The notes under the pieces are model-generated. The model was not told where the DNA came from. It made no database searches and saw only the letters and a program-made list of their open reading frames with translations. DNA of 64,000 nucleotides from Nitrospira sp. (GTDB lineage: Bacteria > Nitrospirota > Nitrospiria > Nitrospirales > Nitrospiraceae): positions 4,113,501 to 4,177,500 of the forward strand of contig CP060499.1 of NCBI GenBank assembly GCA_024760525.1, written 5' to 3'. The position numbers were made by a program, and so were the translations under genes. Shown here piece by piece: positions 18,301 to 25,639 of this stretch (within the stretch, counting starts at the first letter, position 1; every line of letters starts with the position of its first letter).

Positions 18301-19260
18301 CGTGTGGTTGGCATACACGGTCTGTCCTTCACGGAAGACGAAGACTCCGGATGGTGAAAGTTCAACCAACGCCCGGTACCGGTCCTCACTCTCCCGCACC
18401 GCTTCCTCCATCCGTTTACGATCTGTGATGTCGGTATGCGAGCCGAGAAGGCGAATCCGGCGACCGTCGGCTTCCGCCACAAACGAGGCACGGGCTTCGA
18501 CCCATCGGTATGTTCCATCCTTGTGCCGCAGGCGAAACTCCTGCCGATACTCTCCCTGACGTGCACGCACGTACTCCCGCACATACGCAATGGCGTGATC
18601 ATGATCATCCGGGTGTAACAGCGCCTCCCAGGTCTCGAATGAGTCGTGGAGTTCCGTCTCCCCGTATCCAAGCTGGCGTTTCCACTCATCTGAGAGACTC
18701 ATATCCTTCGTTTCAGTATTCCAGTCCCATAGTCCAATTCCCGATGCTTGGAGGGCCTGACGGAGCTTTTCCTGTGAGGACCGCAACATCGCCTCTGTGC
18801 GCGTGCGCTCCGTAATATCCAGGACGGAGCCGGACATGCGACACGGCTTTCCATTGTCGTCACGCAGGACCTCGCCGCAGCAATGAATCATCCGCACGTC
18901 GCCGTTAGGACGAACGATTCGATACTCCACATCGTACGGCGCCTTTCCCCCCAAGGCATCATTGATTGAAGCGACAACCCGGTCGTGCTCTTCTGGAAGC
19001 AGTGCCGATACAAAGATCTCGAAGGTCATGTGGTGAGATCCAGGTTCAAGGCCGAAGATGCGATACAGCTCGTTGGAGCATCGGACTTCGCCGCTCTCGA
19101 TCTCCCAGTCCCAGCTACCCAGATGAGCCAGAGATTGGGCAACACGGAGGTGCCGAGTTCGTTCGTGCAACACACTGTCTCGCTCCGCCAGTTCATGGGA
19201 CAGATCGGCGACCCGTTTGCGCAGCAAATCCAAAACAGAAAGATTACCCGTAGAGATCAT
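15346..19260 (-). CDS. Giant histidine kinase with about seven PAS domains and a GAF domain
   Basis: The 1304-residue protein is predicted to be soluble. Four PAS domains occupy about residues 30-530. A GAF-like domain follows at about 550-710 (FQERVEALLQLGCRFFDLPI, then YGTLYFAS), then three more PAS domains. The C-terminal kinase core has SQDLHDGILQSLYAVGLGLE for HisKA_3, NIVREGLSNSLRHS for the N box, ITDNGIGF and GVGHGLENMAARA. Both ends are close copies of the neighbouring 1511-residue kinase, and its PAS units 2 and 3 match units 3 and 5 there, so modules were gained or lost after duplication. No response regulator lies next to it; it probably shares the one at 9852-10508. Its stop codon touches the tRNA fragment. 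Confidence 0.92.
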   Translation of the reverse strand: MISTGNLSVLDLLRKRVADLSHELAERDSVLHERTRHLRVAQSLAHLGSWDWEIESGEVRCSNELYRIFGLEPGSHHMTFEIFVSALLPEEHDRVVASINDALGGKAPYDVEYRIVRPNGDVRMIHCCGEVLRDDNGKPCRMSGSVLDITERTRTEAMLRSSQEKLRQALQASGIGLWDWNTETKDMSLSDEWKRQLGYGETELHDSFETWEALLHPDDHDHAIAYVREYVRARQGEYRQEFRLRHKDGTYRWVEARASFVAEADGRRIRLLGSHTDITDRKRMEEAVRESEDRYRALVELSPSGVFVFREGQTVYANHTTAILMGANDPREILERPMFDFIHPDYHHDVRENMKRLLTGRDSVHSAERIYLKRDGTPIHVQVEAARIMWDGKPAILNLVSDVAERKQAEDALRASEELFSKAFRSSPDPMILVELDSGRWLDVNEACLTCLEYPREDVVGRKGDELEHWLPLDTQVRFIERVNREGSIRNFEVAFDTASGEHRDCLMSAERIEYNGKSCMIVLSKDITERRQAEQALWKSRQAIRALHDISSAQGQSFQERVEALLQLGCRFFDLPIGVETFVQGEALEMGPVNAPDSAFHPGMRVPLCNTYCSETLRQSGTLSFEHAGASPIWRQHPAYATLKLESYIGAVVNGLERTYGTLYFASVEPRDKRYTESERDFIQLMARWLGSELDHQSALDALRQSEERYRTLYDETPSMYFTVDGTGMIRSVNQYGAQYLGYGVEDLVGKSVTTVFFKEDRERVCAEMEAFFRHPEGVAQWEFRKVRNDGTVLWVREFARVLQSLDGEPLALIVCDDITERKHAEEALRASEERFAKAFQASPHPVVISEVDTGRLVEVNDAACQLLGYRNDEVEGHTTLELGVWYSAEERIRFVDLLKRVGSIRNMEVKLRSKHGEVRQFLLSSELIELKGKQCSVTVGDDITDRKRAEDELRRSHAFLRQVIDGDPNFIFAKDREGRFTMVNKAVADCYGTTVENLIGQSDADFNPNGEEVEFFRQKDLQVMNSLQECFIAEEKITDWSGKMRWLQSIKRPIIDDHGHAHMVLGASTDITERKRMEEMLLQRERDLSAALQERERISQDLHDGILQSLYAVGLGLETCKPLIREQPEHVAEKFLTTLDQAIGQLNQVMGEIRNFIAGLESHLMQGGDLPTALRTMVQTMCASSSATCRVRIDDAAGRHISTEHALHIINIVREGLSNSLRHSHATRITVSLRQLIGSVRLAITDNGIGFNPRSAHGVGHGLENMAARAQKVGGLFAVRAEPHRGARILLDLPKDADETSS

Positions 19261-19337
19261 GTGAGACTCCTTGCCGTGTGATGGGGCCGACCGATTGAAG
19301 ACGAGTTGAGGATCACAGACGCGAACGAATCAAACGA

Positions 19338-19381
19338 CGATGAGATGGTAGGGGTCGGCTTGGGGTGAGACGATCTCATCG
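19338..19381. repeat. 9-bp inverted repeat upstream of giant kinase 2
   Basis: CGATGAGAT at 19338-19346 pairs exactly with ATCTCATCG at 19373-19381 across a 26-base spacer. It lies about 80-120 bases before the kinase start. It could be an operator or an mRNA leader hairpin. It is not obviously a terminator, because no T-run follows on either strand. Confidence 0.4.
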
Positions 19382-19420
19382 CAGGTCACTCAGGCGTACG
19401 AGAAGAGATCAAAAATGGGC

Positions 19421-19490
19421 TAGTGTCCTACGAGATGGGGATGAAAGTCCAGATCCGAATGAGCCAGAGACCCTAAGAAGAGAACCGGGG
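19421..19490 (-). promoter_or_regulatory. Conserved upstream element of the giant kinase (copy 2)
   Basis: This is the counterpart of 15201-15266, with the same blocks AGTGTCCTA, GAAAGTC, AGATCC and CCAGAG in the same order, about 160 bases before the kinase start at 19260. Conservation of a non-coding block in front of both paralogues suggests that it was duplicated with the kinase and may still control both. Confidence 0.5.
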
Positions 19491-19832
19491 AGTGATGTTC
19501 GGAATCAATACTGCCGAAAGCGAGATTGTATGAAGAGGGCTTCCGTAAGTCCTTGATGATTTTGGCAATCCCTGGTCATCCCTATTAGAAGCACCGGAGA
19601 TTACGGCCATATGATTCAGTTCGTACTGACTCGCCGCTCCTGGAACCACGCTTTCGCCACATCTCTGCCACACTCGAGCTGCCCGCCCGACTCACGGGTT
19701 ATGGGTCTCATAATTAGAGTTGCAACATCTAGTCAAAAGACGCCCGTGCGGGATAGAGTAGTTACCGGACAACTCGAGTCTCCGCAGTGCACGAAGCCTA
19801 TTCACAAACCATTGACCTCGGGAGGGAGTGTC

Positions 19833-20543
19833 GTGCCAACAGATGAGCCAAGCATAAACGTCATCATCGACCACTTGGTGCCTACGCAGATTTCTGCGGA
19901 TACCGGCATCTTTGAGCTCTCGACTCTCATGTCCCTTGAGACGGGCTTGAATCACATCGCGATGACAGTGTGGCAGAAGGAAGAGCCGTTGCGGCGCAGG
20001 GACGCTGCAGCGAAGCGTGCCGCTCACCCCGGTACCGACCCACGGGAGGCTCGCTTGCTGGAAAGTTACTTCCACTGGTTTGGAGTGTCGTTGAGTACCT
20101 ATGTGAATCTCGTGGGCCTTCTGGCTTCCCTAAACAACGGCGCAGCCAGCCGCAAGGACCTGAAGAACAAGGCCGGACGAAAGCGTATAGCCGCTGCCTG
20201 CAAGGCTTACGTAACTGGGATCCCTGAGATCAAAGACGTCCTAATTTGGCGGAATAAAGTTGCAGGCCACTTCGCGATGACCGATCCCAGAGAAGACGAC
20301 AACCACATGGTCACGCTCGACATGTCTGCCATGCATCCGATTTCTCTCTTGGCGCGCAGGTACCACGTGCGCCAGTGGAATCTGGGGCATAACGCGAGCG
20401 GTGGACCTATGTATGAGTTTCCCCCATGGTCGATTACAGAAGTCTATGAGCGCTTGGCGCCGAGATATTGGCCATCGTTTCGATGGCCGGAAGCCGAGAC
20501 CCTCACGGCGCCTCGTTCTCCTGTTGAACGCCCCTCAAGATGA
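19833..20543 (+). CDS. Conserved hypothetical protein with a HEPN-like motif
   Basis: I place the start at the GTG at 19833 (VPTDEPSINV, 236 residues) because GGGAGGGAG lies six bases before it; the open frame itself extends further upstream. The protein looks largely alpha-helical up to residue 150. WRNKVAGHFAMTDP at about 139-152 contains an Arg-Asn-x4-His pattern, which is the catalytic RX4-6H signature of HEPN ribonucleases. I recall uncharacterised proteins with a very similar motif but cannot name a function. No nucleotidyltransferase partner lies beside it. Its position between a tRNA fragment and an intact tRNA gene suggests an accessory gene. HEPN membership is an inference from one motif. 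Confidence 0.6.
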   Translation: MPTDEPSINVIIDHLVPTQISADTGIFELSTLMSLETGLNHIAMTVWQKEEPLRRRDAAAKRAAHPGTDPREARLLESYFHWFGVSLSTYVNLVGLLASLNNGAASRKDLKNKAGRKRIAAACKAYVTGIPEIKDVLIWRNKVAGHFAMTDPREDDNHMVTLDMSAMHPISLLARRYHVRQWNLGHNASGGPMYEFPPWSITEVYERLAPRYWPSFRWPEAETLTAPRSPVERPSR

Positions 20544-20686
20544 GCTATGAGACAGCCAAGAAGCAACCCGAGCCATACAACAAGATGGTGCGGGTGAGTT
20601 GCCAGAGAAGAGAGGGGACATGGTGGGTGTGGTAAGAAAGGCGGCTCTCCACCAAGTTACTGAATCCGTTGGACTATGAAGAAAGA

Positions 20687-20770
20687 TGGTGCCGAAGGCG
20701 GGACTTGAACCCGCACGGCTTTCGCCACACGCCCCTCAAACGTGCGTGTCTGCCATTCCACCACTTCGGC
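20687..20770 (-). tRNA. tRNA-Leu(GAG)
   Basis: On the minus strand the acceptor strands GCCGAAG and CTTCGGC pair exactly, with discriminator A and an encoded CCA (20687-20689). The anticodon stem CACGT/GCGTG encloses the loop TTGAGGG, giving anticodon GAG. A short variable arm GGCGAAAGCC and a T-arm with TTCAAGT complete a class II tRNA. An inverted repeat (ATGTTGAC at 20781-20788 with GTCAACAT at 20813-20820) lies just upstream of its 5' end. Confidence 0.97.
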
Positions 20771-20861
20771 ACTCAGCAGGATGTTGACACGAAGCCTGCA
20801 TCAACGCTTTTAGTCAACATAGAGGGGAAAGGAGGTGCATTATAGAAGTAGGGTAAAATTC

Positions 20862-20890
20862 TTGTCAATGAACCATGCCTCCGGTAGAAT
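20862..20890 (+). promoter_or_regulatory. Promoter of the HAD phosphatase gene
   Basis: TTGTCA (20862-20867) and TAGAAT (20885-20890) are separated by exactly 17 bases. Transcription would start near 20897, so the ATG at 20925 is the usable start and the in-frame ATG at 20835 is not. Confidence 0.65.
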
Positions 20891-20924
20891 TGGCCTCTCA
20901 TTTTGTAACTCGGACGGCGCCTTT

Positions 20925-21605
20925 ATGATACGGACTGATCAACGAAGCCTCTCAGCCACCGTTGCGGCATTCTTTGATGTCGACAATACCATCTTGCCAG
21001 GCGAAGCGAGCGAAGTGAGATTTTTCCGCTGGCTGTGGCGCCGCGGTATCGTCGGCTGGCCCGAAGCTCGCGACAGTGTGTCGTGGCTCCTGCGGCATTT
21101 CCCGCCTCTATCGTTGCATCCGCTCCGCGAACGTAAGCTCTACCTGGCCGGGAAGCCTTCGCAAGTGATCCAACCCTTGGGTGAGGAATTCTGTCGAGAG
21201 GAATTATGTCCTCGTGTCTCTCCCACAGCCATGCGCATGCTCGACGAGCATCGCCGGGCGGGCCATGCCATCATCTTCGTGACGGGTTCCATCGATTTCC
21301 TGATTGCCCCCGTCGCTGACGCACTTCGGGCCGATCGGTGCTTTGCCAGTCAGTTGGAGCAACAGAACGGCCTCTACACCGGCTTCCTTGTGCCTCCCCT
21401 TCCCTATGGAGAGGGGAAACGCCAACTGATCGATCGATTGACCCATGAACTGACGCTTGATCTGTCCCAGTGCTACGCCTATGGAGACAGCCCCGGTGAT
21501 TTGGACTTGCTCCGTGCCGTAGGACACCCGACGGTGGTGAATCCCATCCGTGGAATGGCCTCCATCGCCCGGCGTAAGAACTGGCCTGTTGTCAAATGGC
21601 AATGA
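20925..21605 (+). CDS. HAD-IB family phosphatase (SerB-like)
   Basis: From the ATG at 20925 the protein has 226 residues. HAD motif I is FFDVDNTILPG (nucleophile and acid/base Asp near residue 18-20), motif II is the Thr of IIFVTGSIDFL, and motif III/IV are the Lys of GEGKRQLIDRL and YGDSPGDLDLL. This is the subclass IB pattern shared by phosphoserine phosphatase and by phospholipid-pathway phosphatases, with the helical cap between motifs I and II. The substrate cannot be told from sequence. It may be co-transcribed with queE 78 bases downstream. Confidence 0.85.
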   Translation: MIRTDQRSLSATVAAFFDVDNTILPGEASEVRFFRWLWRRGIVGWPEARDSVSWLLRHFPPLSLHPLRERKLYLAGKPSQVIQPLGEEFCREELCPRVSPTAMRMLDEHRRAGHAIIFVTGSIDFLIAPVADALRADRCFASQLEQQNGLYTGFLVPPLPYGEGKRQLIDRLTHELTLDLSQCYAYGDSPGDLDLLRAVGHPTVVNPIRGMASIARRKNWPVVKWQ

Positions 21606-21683
21606 GCGGCGGCTTGTGATCGGTTCGACTATCTTCCTCGCCGAATCCCCCGACCGACACATCGGCGAGCCCACACCTTTCCC

Positions 21684-22319
21684 ATGCGCGTGACAGAAAT
21701 CTTCCATAGTGTTCAGGGTGAATCCACTTTCGCCGGGAGGCCCTGCGTATTCGTACGCCTGACCGGTTGCCCTCTTCGTTGCGTCTGGTGTGACACGGAA
21801 TACGCGTTCTTCGGAGGAACGGACCAGTCCATCGCGGACATTCTCGAACAGGTGCGGTCCTACGGTTGTCCGCTGGTTGAGGTGACCGGTGGGGAACCGT
21901 TGGCACAGCCGGACACGGCCGTGTTGCTGCGTCGGTTGTGTGAAGAAGGATTCACGGTTCTCCTCGAAACCAGCGGGGCCGTCGATACGTCCGTCGTCGA
22001 CCCCTCCGTGCGCATCATTCTGGATGTGAAATGTCCAGGGAGCGGCATGATGGACCGGATGCACTGGCCCAATGTGGAACGGTTACGACCACTGGATGAA
22101 GTGAAATTTGTCATCCAAGACCGCCGTGATTATGAATGGGCGAAACACGTGCTGGATCGCTTCCGATTGCCCGAGCGCTGTCCTGTCCTCTTCAGCCCGG
22201 TATTCGGCACGCTGGATCCCCGCCACTTGGCTGAATGGCTGCTGGCAGATCGTCTGCCGATTCGCCTTCAGCTGCAACTGCACAAGCATATTTGGGCACC
22301 CGATATGCGAGGAGTATAG
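21684..22319 (+). CDS. queE: 7-carboxy-7-deazaguanine synthase
   Basis: This 211-residue radical-SAM enzyme converts 6-carboxytetrahydropterin to 7-carboxy-7-deazaguanine in the queuosine pathway. The start, RVTEIFHSVQGESTFAG, and the cluster motif CPLRCVWCDTEYAF are the QueE signature: the short CxxxCxxC-type cluster loop characteristic of this family. VEVTGGEPLAQ is the SAM-binding GGE motif. LQLHKHIW near the end is typical. No other queuosine gene is in the window. ATG at 21684 fits the family start exactly. Confidence 0.95.
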   Translation: MRVTEIFHSVQGESTFAGRPCVFVRLTGCPLRCVWCDTEYAFFGGTDQSIADILEQVRSYGCPLVEVTGGEPLAQPDTAVLLRRLCEEGFTVLLETSGAVDTSVVDPSVRIILDVKCPGSGMMDRMHWPNVERLRPLDEVKFVIQDRRDYEWAKHVLDRFRLPERCPVLFSPVFGTLDPRHLAEWLLADRLPIRLQLQLHKHIWAPDMRGV

Positions 22320-22411
22320 GGCCATCACTCGTCACGGGGGATGTGTGAAGGCCGGGGATGATCGGTGATCGACGGATGACATCGGCCGATTGATAGACAA
22401 AGGAGAATCGA

Positions 22412-23923
22412 ATGCAGATCATGCGGGTTGAGCCAAAACAAGGACGGGTTAACACCGAGATGACGGATGCGCTGGTCATCCTGCATTGTGAAGGAGCGGG
22501 ATGGTCCAAAGAAGACGGGGCGGTGTTGGACCGGTCTCTCGGTGGATCGCTCAACGAACTTCTGCAATCGAAGGAGTTCGAAGGAAGGGCTAATGAGGTG
22601 GTGCTGTTCCATACGCATGGCAAAATTCCAGCAAAGCGGCTGATTCTCGTCGGTCTCGGCAAGAAACATGAGCTCAGTTTGGATCAGATTCGCCAAGCTC
22701 TGGGATATGCGGTTAAACGAGTGCGCCAAGCGAAATCCGGCGTTTTTACGGTGGCGCTGCCGAGCTTAGTGCCTCGTGGCACCTCACCGATGGATGTGGC
22801 ACAGGCCATGGCCGAAGGAGCCATCTTGGGGAGCTATCAATTTACCGCCTATCGGAGTGACACTCCGACAGGCAAGGACGTGACGGCAATGACCATTCTG
22901 GCTCCTCAGAAAACTCAGCTGCGTCAGTTGTCTGAAGGGATTCGTCGCGGTGTCGCGACGGCTGAAGCCACCGTGTTTGTCCGGGACCTATGCAACCATC
23001 CTTCCAATGTGATGACACCGACGAAGATCGCCATCGAGGCGAAGGCCGTGGCGAAAGAAGCCGGTATCAGCCTGAAAATCCTCGAGCAGAAGGACATGGA
23101 AGAACTTGGCATGGGCGCGTTACTCGGTGTGGCGAAAGGCAGCCATGAACCGCCGAAATTCATCATTCTCCAGTACCACGGAGCCAAGAAGAAAGACGAC
23201 CGGCCGGTGGTTTTCGTCGGGAAGACCATCACGTTCGACACCGGCGGGATCTCTCTCAAGCCCGCAGAGAATATGGAGCAGATGAAGGCCGACATGACCG
23301 GCGGAGCAGAAGTGCTGGCTGCGGTGCGAGCGGCAGCTCGGCTGAAGCTACCCCTCAATCTCATCAGCATTCTTCCGGTGGCGGAGAACATGCCCGGGGG
23401 ACGGGCGATGAGGCCCGGCGACGTCGTCAAGACGCTTTCCGGCAAGACGGTGGAAGTGCAGAACACCGATGCCGAGGGTCGCCTGATCCTTTCCGACGGC
23501 CTTGCCTACGCAACCCGATTCAAACCGGCCGCGCTCATCGACATTGCCACGCTGACAGGGGCGTGTGTCGTCGCGCTCGGTCAGTTCGCGATCGGCATGT
23601 TCGGCACGGATGCGAACTTGAAAGACGCCATCCGTAAGGCCGGTCTCCGCGCGGGTGAGCGCGTGTGGGAAATGCCGCTGTGGGAAGAGTATTTTGAGCA
23701 ATTACGCAGCGATGTGGCCGACATGCGGAATATCGGCGGACGTGGGGGCGGCATGATCACGGCGGCTCTGTTCTTGAGCAAGTTCGTCGGCGACTGTCCC
23801 TGGATCCATCTCGACATCGCCAGCACCGATTGGAGCGAACGAGAACGGGCGTATATTCCCAAAGGCCCAACCGGCATTGGGACGAGGCTGTTGATCCAGT
23901 TCCTCATCACTCGCTCCCTGTAA
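22412..23923 (+). CDS. pepA: Leucyl aminopeptidase (M17)
   Basis: The 503-residue protein has the N-terminal macro-like domain (1-190) and the C-terminal catalytic domain of PepA. Zinc and catalytic residues are seen in VGKTITFDTGGISLKP, MKADMTGGAEV and NTDAEGRLILSDGL, the M17 signature. It removes N-terminal amino acids as a cytoplasmic hexamer; some relatives also bind DNA, which cannot be judged here. AAAGGAGAA precedes the ATG. It is followed 12 bases later by nagZ, so the two are probably one transcript. Confidence 0.96.
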   Translation: MQIMRVEPKQGRVNTEMTDALVILHCEGAGWSKEDGAVLDRSLGGSLNELLQSKEFEGRANEVVLFHTHGKIPAKRLILVGLGKKHELSLDQIRQALGYAVKRVRQAKSGVFTVALPSLVPRGTSPMDVAQAMAEGAILGSYQFTAYRSDTPTGKDVTAMTILAPQKTQLRQLSEGIRRGVATAEATVFVRDLCNHPSNVMTPTKIAIEAKAVAKEAGISLKILEQKDMEELGMGALLGVAKGSHEPPKFIILQYHGAKKKDDRPVVFVGKTITFDTGGISLKPAENMEQMKADMTGGAEVLAAVRAAARLKLPLNLISILPVAENMPGGRAMRPGDVVKTLSGKTVEVQNTDAEGRLILSDGLAYATRFKPAALIDIATLTGACVVALGQFAIGMFGTDANLKDAIRKAGLRAGERVWEMPLWEEYFEQLRSDVADMRNIGGRGGGMITAALFLSKFVGDCPWIHLDIASTDWSERERAYIPKGPTGIGTRLLIQFLITRSL

Positions 23924-23935
23924 ACGAGAGAACGA

Positions 23936-25042
23936 ATGCAGACCATTTCTCGCGACCAGATCGGCCAGCTCTTCATGATAGGGTTCGACGGTACCACCGT
24001 TTCATCCGACCTGGCCGCGCTTATCACAGAGTATAAGCCGGGTGGAGTGATCCTGTTTGCGAGAAACCTCGAATCCGTCCCACAGATCATTGACTTGACG
24101 AACCACCTCCAGCGCTGCAGCCCCCATTCCCCACTATTAATTTCCATCGATCAAGAAGGGGGACGTGTCTCACGGTTGCCGAAAGAATTCACGATTTTCC
24201 CGCCATGCGAGGTTCTGGGACGATGTCGCTCCTCTGAACTGGCCTACGCGGCAGCAGCAACGACCGCAAAGGAGCTCAAGGCCGTCGGCATCAACATGAA
24301 TATGTCCCCGGTGTTGGATGTGAACAGCAACCCGACGAATCCGGTGATCGGTGATCGGGCTTTCGGGTCAGTCCCCGAGCTGGTCTCTCAATTAGGGTTG
24401 GCTACGGTGGGTGGTCTTCAGGACAATCGTGTGGTGGCTTGTGGGAAACACTTTCCCGGGCATGGCGACACCAATTCGGACTCGCACAAGGAATTGCCCG
24501 TCGTGACGGCGGCACGCGAACGACTCGAGCGAATTGAGTTTCCACCGTTCAGGCATGCGGTGGCAAACGGCGTGGCGACGCTGATGACGGCCCATGTTTT
24601 GTATCAAGCGTTGGACGACACCCGCCCTGCGACGCTGTCTCCAACGATCATTGGGAGATTTCTTCGTGAGGAGTTGCACTATGACGGGGTCGTATTGACG
24701 GACGATCTCGAAATGCACGCGATCATCGATCATTACGGCATCGGAGACGCGACGGTTCAGGCCATTCAGGCCGGCTGCGATATGCCTCTGATCTGCAAAG
24801 ATCGCAACAGAGTCGTGGCCGCATTCAACGCGGTTGACAAGGCCGTCGGGAATGGGGACATTTCTGCTGCACGGCTGGCACAATCCCTCGCCCGGATTCG
24901 CCGATTGAAAGAACGTTACCTGCTTCCCTATCGACCGGTCACGATTTCTGACGCAAAGCTTGCGGTCGGCTGCCGAAGCCACAAGGCCCTCTTGCGTTCC
25001 ATCAATCAGGCGCGCGAACGATTCGCGAAAATCGACACCTGA
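23936..25042 (+). CDS. nagZ: Beta-N-acetylhexosaminidase (GH3), peptidoglycan recycling
   Basis: This 368-residue protein is NagZ-like. LISIDQEGGRVSRL starts the barrel signature, KHFPGHGDTNSDSH contains the catalytic His-Asp dyad loop, and VVLTDDLEMHAI holds the nucleophile Asp. Length and single-domain layout match cytoplasmic NagZ, which cleaves GlcNAc from anhydro-muropeptides during wall recycling. No signal peptide is present. It lies 12 bases after pepA; the pair could degrade imported muropeptides together, an inference from adjacency. Confidence 0.94.
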   Translation: MQTISRDQIGQLFMIGFDGTTVSSDLAALITEYKPGGVILFARNLESVPQIIDLTNHLQRCSPHSPLLISIDQEGGRVSRLPKEFTIFPPCEVLGRCRSSELAYAAAATTAKELKAVGINMNMSPVLDVNSNPTNPVIGDRAFGSVPELVSQLGLATVGGLQDNRVVACGKHFPGHGDTNSDSHKELPVVTAARERLERIEFPPFRHAVANGVATLMTAHVLYQALDDTRPATLSPTIIGRFLREELHYDGVVLTDDLEMHAIIDHYGIGDATVQAIQAGCDMPLICKDRNRVVAAFNAVDKAVGNGDISAARLAQSLARIRRLKERYLLPYRPVTISDAKLAVGCRSHKALLRSINQARERFAKIDT

Positions 25043-25157
25043 ACGGGACGATTCGCCTCTTCATTGTTCGCCAGCCCCACGCACACCCACACTGGCCTCA
25101 GTCGGCCTTGCTCCCTTCTCACGTCTTATGGCATCATGGGCATTTCTGGGGAGCCTT

Positions 25158-25622
25158 ATGGCCTCATTGCTCGAGTACGTTGGATCTGTCCATATTTTTC
25201 TTGGACCCTACCGGGGCAATCCCATCGCTTTGTACTTGAAGCGGACAGAGTCTGGTTGCCAGATTGGGCCGAAGGTGTATCCCTGGAACGATGTGACGGG
25301 TATCGGTGAGACCCCCAACAAAGCCGCGGCTGATTTCGAGGAAAAATGGAAGACGAAGGGCTTAACTGCGGATATGTATTCGGGTCCGGCCTGGGAACGA
25401 GGTATTAAGCCGGAGAAACCCGCGCCACCAAAGCCGGCTACACCTCCGCCCAAACCTGCTGCTGCCCCCAAGCCTGCTGTAGCTCCGGCAGGTAGTACCT
25501 CTCCAAGCTCTCCCCCACCCACGTCTGCTACGGCTGCGGTTCAAACGGCTGCTGCCCCGGGTGGAGAAACTTCTACTCCTGCGCCTGCTTCTGCGACACA
25601 GCCGACCGGAAAGTCGGACTAG
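25158..25622 (+). CDS. Hypothetical protein with Pro/Ala-rich tail
   Basis: I start at the ATG at 25158 (MASLLEYVGSVHIFLGPYRG, 154 residues), which has GGGGAG four to nine bases upstream; an earlier ATG at 25128 lacks one. Residues 1-80 look like a small globular domain containing YPWNDVTGIGETPNKAAADF. Residues about 85-154 are almost only Pro, Ala, Lys, Ser and Thr and should be disordered or extended. There is no clear signal peptide. I do not recognise the family. It converges with the permease gene, whose stop is 17 bases away. Confidence 0.6.
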   Translation: MASLLEYVGSVHIFLGPYRGNPIALYLKRTESGCQIGPKVYPWNDVTGIGETPNKAAADFEEKWKTKGLTADMYSGPAWERGIKPEKPAPPKPATPPPKPAAAPKPAVAPAGSTSPSSPPPTSATAAVQTAAAPGGETSTPAPASATQPTGKSD

Positions 25623-25639
25623 CTGTCTTTACCCCTGAC

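Larger units (their letters stand above)
19261..19832. other. 572-bp gene-poor region upstream of the second giant kinase
   Basis: It should hold the promoter of the kinase reading left and of the hypothetical gene reading right. It contains the duplicated upstream element (19421-19490) and an inverted repeat (19338-19381). Open frames here lack ribosome sites or family features. No RNA gene was recognised. Confidence 0.5.
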
